A stretch of 64,000 nt of DNA, from positions 248,001 to 312,000 of the forward strand of contig NZ_VOBI01000001.1 of the NCBI RefSeq assembly GCF_008369325.1, written 5' to 3'. The position numbers and the translations under genes were made by a program. Each line of letters begins with the position of its first letter. Position 1 is the stretch's first letter. This document shows, one piece after another, positions 38,530 to 46,878 of the stretch. The notes under the pieces were generated by a model. The model ran no database searches. It worked only from the letters and a program-made list of their open reading frames with translations, and was not told where the DNA came from. Source of the stretch: Pseudomonas sp. ANT_H12B. Lineage in GTDB: Bacteria; Pseudomonadota; Gammaproteobacteria; Pseudomonadales; Pseudomonadaceae.

Positions 38530-39285
38530 TCAATTATTAACGGATACATATTGAGGTTGATTCGAGGATTTGATAGATGGGCCGGTCGACACCGGCAGCG
38601 TCAGACCAAACTGTACGTTGATCTCCTTGCGGCCCAGCGCCGTCAACGCCAACGCGCGGCTGTCCAGATCCTGAGTCACCCATTTGCGCCGGACCGCCAT
38701 TTGCAGCAGCGCCGCCCCCAGCGATCCACCCAGATGCGGGCGGCGCATGCTCCAGTCCAGGCATGGGCAGGCGAAGCGGCGACGCAGCGTGCTCAAATCC
38801 TTGACCTCGATACCTAACCCTTCAAACAACGCCTCACCACTGTCGCTCAGCTGATAGACCTGTTCATCGGTTTCCAGCAGCCACCCCGCTTCGATCATCC
38901 GGTCATGCAGCACCACCGCCAACGTACCGGCCATGTGGTCGTAGCACGTGCGGGCAAATTGCAGGCGATCCGGGGTGCGCGAATTGAAGGTCGGCGCAAC
39001 GTTTTGGCCGATCACCATCAACGCTTCCAGCGCCTGGGCGACGCGCTTGTCCGCCAGGCTGTAATAGCGATGTCGGCCCTGCACGTGCAGCCGCACCAGC
39101 GCCAATTCCTTGAGTTTGGCCAGGTGCGCGCTGGCGGTGGAGGCGCTGACTTCGGCAATCGCCGCCAACTCAGTGCTGGTGCGGGCGTGGCCGTCCATCA
39201 GCGAACAGAGGATTTTCGTCCGGGCCGGTTCCGCGATGGCTGCAGCCACGTGAGAGACGCCAATGTCGTGCTGTTCTACGTTCAT
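38530..39285 (-). CDS. ArsR family helix-turn-helix regulator
   Basis: The 251-residue protein has an N-terminal winged helix (residues 10-90; TELAAIAEVSASTASAHLAKLKELALV) of the ArsR type and a longer C-terminal half of unknown fold with CPCLDWSMRRPHLGG. That Cys-x-Cys motif, with His nearby, could bind a metal or act as a redox switch. It is longer than simple ArsR proteins (about 100). It is divergent (82 bases) from the P450 gene and convergent with the SDR gene, so it probably regulates one or both. Confidence 0.87.
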   Translation of the reverse strand: MNVEQHDIGVSHVAAAIAEPARTKILCSLMDGHARTSTELAAIAEVSASTASAHLAKLKELALVRLHVQGRHRYYSLADKRVAQALEALMVIGQNVAPTFNSRTPDRLQFARTCYDHMAGTLAVVLHDRMIEAGWLLETDEQVYQLSDSGEALFEGLGIEVKDLSTLRRRFACPCLDWSMRRPHLGGSLGAALLQMAVRRKWVTQDLDSRALALTALGRKEINVQFGLTLPVSTGPSIKSSNQPQYVSVNN

Positions 39286-39367
39286 ATTTCGCTCCCGGAC
39301 GAATCAAGGCCTTTTCGGACTGGAGATAGTAGCAACACTTTTCCAACCACGAACAAGGCTGCGACCC

Positions 39368-40489
39368 ATGGACCCGATCATCGCTGCGACTCATGCCGAT
39401 CCTTATCCCTATTACGCTGAACTGCGCGCGGACGGCGGGCTGGCTTTACACCAAGGACTGAATGTGTGGGTGGCGAGTAGCGCCCGAGCGGTTGCGGCCG
39501 TGCTGGCGCACCCTGACTGCCATGTTCGGCCGTCACACGAACCGGTGCCCAAGGCGATTGTTGGCGGGATGGCCGGCAAGGTCTTTGGTCAGTTGATGCG
39601 GATGAATGAGGGCGAACGGCAGCGTTGCCCGAGGTCGGCAATTAAACCGGGATTGGCGTTGATTGATGTCGATGAAGTTAATGCGCTGGTCGGCGCTCGC
39701 CTGATCACTCCGGGCGCCGACGGGTTGTACAAGGCGATGTTCCGCGGGCCGGTGTGCGTGGTGGCTGCATTGCTGGGGTTCTCTCCGGCTCAGAACCGGG
39801 CGATTAGCGAGCTGACCGGGGACTTCGTCGCGTGCCTGTCGCCCCTGAGCGATCAAGCGCAACTGGGGGCGGCGCACGTTGCGGCTGAACACTTGAGCGG
39901 CTATTTCGTTGAGCTGCTGGATGACCCGAACAATCAGAGCACCCTGCTCGCCGGGATCCGCCAGCGCTTCGCGGCAACCTCTGGCGACGCTGAAACGTTG
40001 ATCGCCAACCTGATCGGGTTGTTTTCCCAGACCTATGAGGCCACCGCCGGGCTGATCGGCAATGCGCTGTTGGCGTTAATTCGAAACCCGTCACTGCACA
40101 GCGAGTCGACATCCGTTGGCGACTTGATTGCTGAAGTTCAGCGCTTCGATCCGTCGGTGCCGCACACCCGCCGGTTTGTCGCTGCGCCTTGTGAAATCGA
40201 GGGGGTAAGCCTGAACCCCGGCGACGTGATTCTGGTGCTGCTGGCTTCGGCCAATCGTGATCCGCGGCTCAATGACCATCCCGACGTCTTTCTTCTGGAT
40301 CGTCCAGACCGGCGTAGTTTCAGTTTTGGTGCGGGGCGGCATCAATGTCCGGGGCAGTTGTTGGCGTTGAGTATTGCCAGCGCCACGTTGAGGGAGATTC
40401 TGGCAATGAAGCCTGCTTTGGATCGCCTGACCTGGCATTACCGGCCTTCGCTGAACGGGCGTATTCCGCTGTTTAGCGATTTGCCGTAA
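39368..40489 (+). CDS. Cytochrome P450, unusual I-helix
   Basis: The 373-residue protein is a soluble bacterial P450. The haem loop is FSFGAGRHQCPGQ with the ligand Cys near residue 338. The K-helix ExxR reads EVQR, followed by HTRR. The I-helix reads FSQTYEATAGLIGN, so the usual acid-Thr pair (D/E-T-T) is E-A-T and the A-G dipeptide is absent. This suggests altered oxygen activation or peroxide use. The start at MDPIIAATHADPYPYY is supported by homologous P450 starts; a 35-codon extension is rejected. It is on the short side for the family (about 400). The substrate is unknown. Confidence 0.9.
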   Translation: MDPIIAATHADPYPYYAELRADGGLALHQGLNVWVASSARAVAAVLAHPDCHVRPSHEPVPKAIVGGMAGKVFGQLMRMNEGERQRCPRSAIKPGLALIDVDEVNALVGARLITPGADGLYKAMFRGPVCVVAALLGFSPAQNRAISELTGDFVACLSPLSDQAQLGAAHVAAEHLSGYFVELLDDPNNQSTLLAGIRQRFAATSGDAETLIANLIGLFSQTYEATAGLIGNALLALIRNPSLHSESTSVGDLIAEVQRFDPSVPHTRRFVAAPCEIEGVSLNPGDVILVLLASANRDPRLNDHPDVFLLDRPDRRSFSFGAGRHQCPGQLLALSIASATLREILAMKPALDRLTWHYRPSLNGRIPLFSDLP

Positions 40490-40640
40490 GACCGATCAGC
40501 GTCCAGACGTTGCCTTCGTGAATCATGGAGGCATTGCCATCCCGATCCACCGGATAACAGCTGTAGCCATGAGCAATACCGTTGGCCGTGACCTGCTCCA
40601 GCAATTCGAAACCCGCCTGAAAAATCCGCTTCCGCAACGG
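40473..40640 (-). pseudogene. Remnant of an unidentified protein's C-terminus
   Basis: Directly after the stop of the following LysR gene, and in its frame, 54 codons read like real protein (beginning PLRKRIFQAGFELLEQV and ending NVWTLIGLTANR), closed by TAA. No start codon with a ribosome-binding site exists. It overlaps the P450 3' end by 17 bases on the opposite strand. I take it as the truncated tail of a gene lost by rearrangement; the family is not recognised. Confidence 0.45.
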
Positions 40641-41522
40641 TCACGCCAGTCGCTGCGCAACAAAATCGATAAAGGCTTTCAACTTGGGCAGAGATTTTCG
40701 CGAGCGTGGATACACCATCTGTACCGGCTTCGGCGGGGGCGCATAGGCGTCCAGGATCCGCACGAGTTCGCCATTGTCCAAGGCCGCCGACACCAGGAAA
40801 TCGGGCTGCATCAAAATGCCCTCTCCGGCCACGGCCGCCTGCAGCAGCACTTGGCCGTCATTGCTTTTCAGCACCGCGCCTTCGGGCCAGGGAATCTCGC
40901 TGGCGCCGTCTTTCAAAGGCCAGGCAAAACGGTTGTTCCAGGACGTGTGGGTGAGGATTCTGTGTCGGTGCAGGTCTTCGGGGGATTGGGGTTCCTGCCA
41001 TTTTTCCAGATACCGGGGCGATGCGCAGATCACCATTCGATACGGTGGCAATGGCTTGGCCAGCAGATTCACGCCGATCAGTTCGGAAATCCTGAACGCC
41101 AGATCGAATGACGTCTCGTACAGGTCCACCACTTCGTTGCTCAGTATCAGCTCGACCTGGATCTGCGGATAACACTGCATGAACTCGGACACCAGAGGAC
41201 CGACCAATGACACACCGAGGGTCATCGGCGCGGTGATTCGCAACAGGCCGCTGGGCTCCGGGCTCGACGCCTCCACCCGGCTGAACGCGTACTTCACCTG
41301 CTCCAGTGCCCGCTTGGCTTCTTCATAAAACAACCGCCCCTCCCCAGTGATGGATTGCCGTCGGGTAGTGCGCTGAATCAGTTTGGTATTGAGGGTTTTC
41401 TCCAGGCTCTGGATATGCCGTCCAACCATGACCGCCGACATCCCGATGTCACTGGCCGCATCGGCAAAGCTGCCCGCCTCGACCACGGCGACGAAAACTT
41501 CCATTTGCCTGAGTTTGCTCAT
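40641..41522 (-). CDS. LysR family regulator
   Basis: The 293-residue regulator has the CrgA/YafC-type N-terminus MSKLRQMEVFVAVVEAGSFADAA, with a recognition helix in MSAVMVGRHIQSLEKTL and a substrate-binding domain from about 90. The start chosen has an AAGG site at proper spacing; an ATG two codons earlier is too close. It is divergent (140 bases) from the D-cysteine desulfhydrase-like gene, which it may control. Sequence after its stop stays protein-like for 54 codons (see the remnant), indicating a recombination joint at its 3' end. Confidence 0.9.
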   Translation of the reverse strand: MSKLRQMEVFVAVVEAGSFADAASDIGMSAVMVGRHIQSLEKTLNTKLIQRTTRRQSITGEGRLFYEEAKRALEQVKYAFSRVEASSPEPSGLLRITAPMTLGVSLVGPLVSEFMQCYPQIQVELILSNEVVDLYETSFDLAFRISELIGVNLLAKPLPPYRMVICASPRYLEKWQEPQSPEDLHRHRILTHTSWNNRFAWPLKDGASEIPWPEGAVLKSNDGQVLLQAAVAGEGILMQPDFLVSAALDNGELVRILDAYAPPPKPVQMVYPRSRKSLPKLKAFIDFVAQRLA

Positions 41523-41662
41523 GACCATGCCTTGTGAAAGGAGGAAACGGAACGCTTGATTAAATACATCAGGTTAAAGGAGTAATAACCGGCAATGCGT
41601 TTATCACGAGGGTCGTTCTCCCTAGAGTCACATTATTAAAGGTGAACAACGAGGCTCCATCG

Positions 41663-42694
41663 ATGCAAACCTTACTGGACACGTCACTGAGTTCTTTTGC
41701 GCGAGCAGACCTCCTGCAAGGCCCCACGCCCATTCAGCGCGCCGAACGCCTCGAACAACTGCTGGGCTTGAAGCCGCAGGGAATCGGCCTGTTTCTCAAA
41801 CGCGACGATCATATGCTGATTGGCGGTGGCGGTAACAAACTGCGCAAACTCGAATTCCATATCGGTGCAGCGCTGGCGGCCGAAGTCGACACGGTGATCA
41901 CCGTGGGCGGCATTCAGTCCAACCATGCACGCCTGACCGCCGCAGTGTGTGCCCGCCTGGGCCTGGCCTGTGAACTGATCCTGACCCGCGCGGTGCCCAA
42001 AAACGATGTGGATTACGAACTCAACGGCAACGTTCTGCTCGACCAGTTGTTCGGCGCACAGCTACAGGTGCTTGCCGAGGGCAGCAACTCACTCGCCGCG
42101 GCCGAAACACGGGCCACGCAACTTCGGGATTCGGGGCGCAACGTTCTGGTGATTCCCACCGGTGGTTCAACGCCGTTGGGCAGTCTCGGTTATGCGCGCT
42201 GCGCAGCGGAAATCGCACAGCAAGAGACGGAGCTCGGCCTCACCTTCAATCAAGTCGTAGTGCCCAACGGCAGCGCCGGCACCCACGCCGGACTCGCGGC
42301 CGGCTTCCAGTTGCTGGGTCGAGGCACCTCGATCGTCAAGTCCTATTCGGTTTTGTCCGATCAAGACACATCAGCGGCCAGAACCCGACAATTGACCCAG
42401 GACGCACTGGCGCTGTTGGGCAGCAGCGCCGTCGTTCAGGCTGAAGAGATCGCCATTGACGGCAGTCAGTTGGGTGACGGTTACGGTCTGCCGACGCCAG
42501 CCATGCAGGAAGCAGTGCGCCTGATGGCTCGCGCCGAGGGCCTGTTGATCGACCCGGTCTACTCCGGCAAAGCGTTTGCCGGGCTGTTGGCCGATCTCAG
42601 GCAAGGACGTTACCGTTCCGGGGACAATGTGCTGTTCGTGATGACGGGTGGAACACCGGGGCTTTATGCCTACAGGGACATCTTTCAGTCTTAG
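41663..42694 (+). CDS. D-cysteine desulfhydrase / ACC deaminase family PLP enzyme
   Basis: The 343-residue fold-type II PLP enzyme has the cofactor Lys in IGGGGNKLRKLEF (about residue 53) and the neighbouring GGIQSNHARLTAAV. It belongs to the family of D-cysteine desulfhydrase (DcyD) and 1-aminocyclopropane-1-carboxylate deaminase. The VPNGSAGTHAGLAAG and MTGGTPGLYAY segments favour DcyD, which yields pyruvate, sulfide and ammonia. A GAGG site precedes the ATG. An upstream in-frame GTG is less likely. The divergent LysR gene is the probable regulator. Confidence 0.88.
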   Translation: MQTLLDTSLSSFARADLLQGPTPIQRAERLEQLLGLKPQGIGLFLKRDDHMLIGGGGNKLRKLEFHIGAALAAEVDTVITVGGIQSNHARLTAAVCARLGLACELILTRAVPKNDVDYELNGNVLLDQLFGAQLQVLAEGSNSLAAAETRATQLRDSGRNVLVIPTGGSTPLGSLGYARCAAEIAQQETELGLTFNQVVVPNGSAGTHAGLAAGFQLLGRGTSIVKSYSVLSDQDTSAARTRQLTQDALALLGSSAVVQAEEIAIDGSQLGDGYGLPTPAMQEAVRLMARAEGLLIDPVYSGKAFAGLLADLRQGRYRSGDNVLFVMTGGTPGLYAYRDIFQS

Positions 42695-42713
42695 GTTAGG
42701 CGTCTTCGTATCA

Positions 42714-43613
42714 TCACATGCACAGACGACGGGTCAGATCATTCAGAAGCCATCGACCTGCTTTCCCTAAAGAGCGATTTTGCATGTGCGCTGCGTAGAT
42801 CGTAAGTGTGTCTGGTGTGCGCTGAAGTTCGGCGGTTAACTCAAGCGGTATTAAGCGTCCTGACGCCAGATGATCCGCAATCAGATGCTCTGGCATTCGA
42901 CACCAACCGAACCCGGCGAGCAAAAAATCCAGCCGCCGTGCCAAATCTACAAACCGCCACTGGTGACTGCCCGTCACCCCATAGCTAGGGCCGTCGGGAG
43001 AAACCGGATCGGAAAGTACCAGTTGCACATAAGGCTTGAGGTCTGCACTTGTCGCCCGACGGCCTAACATAGCCAAAGGATGTCCGCTGGCTACTACTGG
43101 CCTCAAGTCGACGCTGAGCAGCGGCAGTGCGCTGACATCGTCGGGCACTGTCGGAATCAATGTGCATAGCGCCAGTGCCGCATCTCCATTGCGCAATCGG
43201 CGCTCTGCGCCGCCTAAGCCTTCGGTAGAAAAACTCACTGCCAGATGCGGAAAAGCCTCACGGAGAGCGCGCAGGCTTTCGATGAGCGGCGCGCTAGGGA
43301 CTAAAGGGTCTATGGCGAGAGCCAACTCCGGCTCAACCCCGGCTGCCGTACTTGCGGCCATTGCTTCAAACTGGGCAGCGCTTGCCAGCACTGCGCGCGC
43401 TTGGACCACTAGCACTCTACCTACCTCAGTGAGCGTTGGACGATGGCCGCTGCGATCAAACAACCTCACACCTTGAATTGACTCAAGTGTGGCAATCGAC
43501 TGGCTAATGGCAGATTGAGCACGCCGCAGGTGACGTCCCGTCGCCGAGAAACTGCCTGTATCAGCAATGGTTACCAGGATCCGCAACTGATCCAGGCTGA
43601 GATTTCCGATCAT
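42714..43613 (-). CDS. LysR family regulator
   Basis: The 299-residue regulator begins MIGNLSLDQLRILVTIADTG, with the helix-turn-helix ATGRHLRRAQSAISQSIATLE and an effector domain beyond residue 90. It is divergent from the FMN azoreductase-like gene (139 bases) and convergent with dcyD. Divergence suggests it controls the oxidoreductase. AT content and codon use around it look slightly less GC-rich than the flanking core genes, consistent with an accessory segment. Confidence 0.9.
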   Translation of the reverse strand: MIGNLSLDQLRILVTIADTGSFSATGRHLRRAQSAISQSIATLESIQGVRLFDRSGHRPTLTEVGRVLVVQARAVLASAAQFEAMAASTAAGVEPELALAIDPLVPSAPLIESLRALREAFPHLAVSFSTEGLGGAERRLRNGDAALALCTLIPTVPDDVSALPLLSVDLRPVVASGHPLAMLGRRATSADLKPYVQLVLSDPVSPDGPSYGVTGSHQWRFVDLARRLDFLLAGFGWCRMPEHLIADHLASGRLIPLELTAELQRTPDTLTIYAAHMQNRSLGKAGRWLLNDLTRRLCM

Positions 43614-43752
43614 GACCCATCACTAAAACAGATGAACTCAATCATATTTACATCACTCCTGCATATAGTTCGCATTGGGTAGAGTGTGTCGCACATCGCC
43701 GAAAGCGACAACGCAAAACCTATCGCCGCGTCACCGCGCAGGAGTTACATCC

Positions 43753-44367
43753 ATGTCCAGGCTTCTCAGCATTGAAACCAGCTCACGTGGGGATGCTTCA
43801 ATCTCCCGGCAGCTCACTCGCCGATTTTTGGCCGCGTGGGAAGCTGCACACCCTGGGGGCGCCATCAAAATACGGGATCTAACGGACACTTCGCTTACGT
43901 TCGTGACGGCTCCCTGGTTACAGGCTTATTTCACCCCGCAAACCCAGCATTCGCCGGAAATGAAAGCCGTGTTACAGCTATCCAATGAGCTTGCGGCCGA
44001 GTTGCTGGAAACCGATCACGTGGTTATTTCAACGCCGGTCTACAACTACAACGTCCCTGCGGCGCTCAAGGCGTGGGTGGATCACGTGGTACGTAAAGGC
44101 CTGACCTTGGGCTTTGATGGTAAAGGGCTTGTGACCGGTAAAAAGGCAACGGTGCTGCTCGCTTCGGGAGGTATATACACCAATGACTCCCCGATTAGAG
44201 ACCGTGACATTGCGACCCAATATTTGAAACTGATCCTGAATGTCCTGGGTATCACCGATGTCACCTTTATTGCGGCCGGCGGCGCTAAAGCTGTAGATCT
44301 CGGAGAAATCGGCATGAACGATTTTCTGGATACATTTGATCATCAAATTCAAAAGTCGCTGGTTTAG
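43753..44367 (+). CDS. azoR: FMN-dependent NADH azoreductase (AzoR-like)
   Basis: The 204-residue flavodoxin-like quinone/azo reductase starts [19 protein letters not shown], with FMN-binding segments [20 protein letters not shown] and [10 protein letters not shown]. These are the AcpD/AzoR signatures. Homodimers reduce quinones and azo compounds with NADH in two-electron steps. A GGAG site precedes the ATG. A 26-codon extension upstream is rejected. A LysR gene is divergent to it, the frequent azoR layout. Confidence 0.9.
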   Translation: MSRLLSIETSSRGDASISRQLTRRFLAAWEAAHPGGAIKIRDLTDTSLTFVTAPWLQAYFTPQTQHSPEMKAVLQLSNELAAELLETDHVVISTPVYNYNVPAALKAWVDHVVRKGLTLGFDGKGLVTGKKATVLLASGGIYTNDSPIRDRDIATQYLKLILNVLGITDVTFIAAGGAKAVDLGEIGMNDFLDTFDHQIQKSLV

Positions 44368-44722
44368 GCGCTGGATAACATCGATCCGCTGCAATAGCCA
44401 ATGAACCGTGGCGAGGGGACAAGCGCCAATGCCGGTAAATTAAGCCATAACACTATCCGTAGATACCGTCTTGACCCTCACCGGGCAAGCGCTAGTTTCG
44501 GGTCATAGGGTTGGCCCGACTTGAGCACGCCATAAACGAAGTGCAGCAACTTGCGCTTGCCGCCAACCTGCATGCCCATAACTCCCTGCCCCCTTATTTC
44601 GGCAATGACAAAGTCAGAGGAAACTGGAACATGGCAACTAGGACATGTCCTACAGCCAGCGTTGGAGCCCGCCTGTAATGTCCCGTAGCCCCAGCCTCAC
44701 GCTGGAACTTGAAAGGACGCTC
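44368..44722. other. Intergenic scar region (355 bases)
   Basis: It contains the IS110/FKBP chimeric fragment (44478-44590) and, on the plus strand, only the leader of the bacteriocin gene. No intact gene is seen. Confidence 0.6.
44478..44590 (-). pseudogene. IS110-family transposase tail fused to an FKBP fragment
   Basis: On the minus strand the frame reads GVMGMQVGGKRKLL and continues LHFVYGVLKSGQPYDPKLAL, closed by Ala-Arg and TGA. The first part is a fragment of the FKBP gene 2 kb downstream: 33 identical bases, 44544-44576 against 46502-46534. The second part looks like the C-terminus of an IS110-type transposase (RKLLHFVYGVLK). The KRKLL codons are common to both, marking the joint. 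No intact transposase or ends are present. Confidence 0.6.
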
Positions 44723-45956
44723 ATGGCTCGCCATAAAGACATACCGCGGGTGCAAAACCCACCGTCAGGGGACGGACACCACATAACCAGCCGCTACATG
44801 ACCGCCACTGAATTAGCAGAGCGGGACGCCAGACAAAAATCCTACGACGACATGCTGGCCCGACAACAGGCATATGAAGACCGCTTCGTCAGAAAACCTC
44901 AACAACAGGACCCTCCCGGCTCCAGCGGGTGCGTGTTCGCCAAAAGCTGCAACCTCCCGGACGGCGTAATCAATCACGACAACCCAGCCGGGTTTGTCCC
45001 AACCGAGAAACTGGCCGATTACGGAAAATTCTCCCTGCTGGGTGGTCGCGAAAGGGATTCAGCGGGAAACATCCCTCTCAAAAAAATCAGTGGTAACGCG
45101 TTACCTGCTGCATTGGGAACGCTTCTCTTAGGAGGGGTTGGTGCTGGCACAAGTACTGTTGGTGGTGCAGGCGTAGTAACGGGAGGTGTTGCTGCTGGCG
45201 CATTGGCGGGAATGGTTGCACTGCTCTGGCCGTCAAATCTGGGTGACAGTTCCCTGTAATACCGAAGAACAGCTCAAGTCGATAAAGGAAGGCCGTACAC
45301 GTGTCCGACTGCATATCGAACAACAGACCGATGGCTCCTTGAAGGGATACGGATACAACACCCAGAAGCGCAGCGATTGGGAAATGATTCCTGTAGTGCA
45401 GTTCGTAACTCAAGGCACTCAGCAAGTGGCTGACTTCGGCAATGGGACAACGTTGATATGGACGCCAGCCATTGACCCGTCCCGCCATTCGGGAATCCCA
45501 CCGCTAGAAGGTGCCCCACAAGCCCCGCACATTTGGATTTATCCGCCAACACCAGCGGCTGACAGCATCATTGTTAACCCGATCTACCCGCCTGAGTACA
45601 AGGACTTCATACTTGTTTTTCCGGCTGATTCCGGCATCAAGCCTCTTTACATTGTCTTTTCCCTGCGATTCGATGCTGCCAGGTACCATGGAAAGACCGA
45701 TACACCAGTTAAAAGTAAGGGTCCCGCGAATGGCCAGGAAGCTTTGGATAATTCGCTACAGGTAAAACCTACATCGGAACGCCGGATTGGTATTGATCCC
45801 AAAACCAACGAGTTTGTCGTCTTTGATCATACGGGAGGGGACGACTACCACGGACATGTCAGAACATGGAATAAACTCCATCAAGATATGAAAAATGTAT
45901 TAATCAAGGCAAAAAAAGCCGACATCAAGGGAAACATCCTGGGAGCTAAACAGTGA
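44723..45956 (+). pseudogene. S-type pyocin-like bacteriocin, frameshifted
   Basis: The first frame (44723-45259, 178 codons) starts MARHKDIPRVQNPPSGDGHH behind an AAGGA site and has a Gly/Ala-rich hydrophobic segment near residues 140-170. It stops at TAA at 45257-45259. The second frame continues with TEEQLKSIKEGRTRVRLHIEQ, the S-type pyocin translocation domain (WEMIPVVQFVTQG, PHIWIYPPT, IYPPEYKDFILVFPADSG), and a C-terminal toxin domain (IGIDPKTNEFVVFDHTGG to HGHVRTWNKL). Removing one A at 45258/45259 restores a single 410-codon gene with LYTEEQ at the joint. No receptor-binding domain is seen. The toxin end looks like a nuclease, class not determined. Confidence 0.85.
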
Positions 45957-46288
45957 GTCTTATCTACCACGATCCGTCGATTAGCCATGACGAAGCAGTC
46001 GGTCTCTTTGATAGCGGCTTAGAAAAGAACATTATCACCGCGCTGATTTCCATCGGATTAAATGAGCAAGACAGTGTCTGGGCTCAGACCATTTGCCTGA
46101 AACATCTCGAGAGTGGCACTCAGTCGGTGGCTGCGGCAGCAATCACCGCACTCGGCCATGTAGCCCGCAGATTCGGTGAGCTTGAAATGCAAGCCGTGAT
46201 ACCCGCCCTTAATACCGTAAAAGGAAAATTCCCTGCACTTGAAGCCACAGTGGCTGACACGCTCGACGATATTGAAATGTACACCTGA
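45953..46288 (+). CDS. Bacteriocin immunity protein, HEAT-like
   Basis: The 111-residue acidic, all-helical protein starts with GTG overlapping the bacteriocin stop (GTGA), the standard layout for toxin and immunity genes. Repeated helix pairs (LISIGLNEQDSVWAQTICLKHL; SVAAAAITALGHVARRFGEL; ALEATVADTLDDIEMYT) look like HEAT repeats. It should neutralise the C-terminal nuclease domain in the cytoplasm. It is intact although the toxin gene is frameshifted, so it may now protect against kin that still make the toxin. The function is inferred from position and shape. Confidence 0.8.
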   Translation: MSLIYHDPSISHDEAVGLFDSGLEKNIITALISIGLNEQDSVWAQTICLKHLESGTQSVAAAAITALGHVARRFGELEMQAVIPALNTVKGKFPALEATVADTLDDIEMYT

Positions 46289-46327
46289 CTCGCTAAATCA
46301 AAACCAGAAATCACCCTCCCCACACAT

Positions 46328-46367
46328 AAAAACCCCCACCATTTCTTCTAACAGAGATGGCGGGGTT
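46328..46367 (-). terminator. Rho-independent terminator after fkbp gene
   Basis: On the minus strand AACCCCGCCAT pairs with ATGGTGGGGGTT and runs into a T-tract. It lies 27 bases after the FKBP stop and convergent to the immunity gene. Confidence 0.8.
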
Positions 46368-46393
46368 CGCCATTTCAATCCACACCCAACAAA

Positions 46394-46732
46394 TCAATCA
46401 TCCCGCGTCAGCACTTCCAGCAATTCAATCTCAAAGATCAGATTCGAGTTCGGCGTAATCTTGCCCATGGTCCGCTCGCCATAAGCCAGATGCGCCGGCA
46501 CCAGCAACTTGCGCTTGCCGCCAACCTGCATGCCGATAATCCCGTGGTCCCAACCCTTGATTACCCGACCGGTGCCAATCACGCACTGAAAAGGCTTGCC
46601 CCGGCTGTAGGAAGAATCGAATTCGGTGCCGTCTTCCAGCCAGCCACGGTATTGGGTGGTGATCAGCGCGCCTTTGACGGCGGCTTTGCCGTTGCCCGGT
46701 TCAAGGTCGATGATTTGTAATTCGTCATTCAT
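46394..46732 (-). CDS. FKBP-type peptidyl-prolyl isomerase
   Basis: The 112-residue protein is a single FKBP domain that isomerises Xaa-Pro bonds in folding proteins. Typical segments are GWLEDGTEFDSSYSRGKPF, GWDHGIIGMQVGGKRKL, PAHLAYGERTMG and LIFEIELLEVL. There is no signal peptide, so it acts in the cytoplasm. The start at MNDELQIIDLEPG matches family length; a 27-codon upstream extension is rejected. A 33-base segment of this gene is duplicated at 44544-44576. Confidence 0.93.
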   Translation of the reverse strand: MNDELQIIDLEPGNGKAAVKGALITTQYRGWLEDGTEFDSSYSRGKPFQCVIGTGRVIKGWDHGIIGMQVGGKRKLLVPAHLAYGERTMGKITPNSNLIFEIELLEVLTRDD

Positions 46733-46878
46733 GGTTCGTACTCGCTCACGATCGCCCGGTGGTTTGGGCGCGGACGGAGGTTTTCGCAGAAACCGGCGCT
46801 GAAGGCAATCCACGGAACCGAAAGGCCGCCAACCGGCTCACATGAATAACAACTTCGTACTCAGGAAAGGATGCTCTG

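Noticed and set aside
45186..45259. Independent start for the second bacteriocin frame
   Set aside because: The GTG overlaps its only purine-rich site, and the frame before the joint (LLLAHWREW) is not protein-like compared with the first frame; a frameshift explains the data better.
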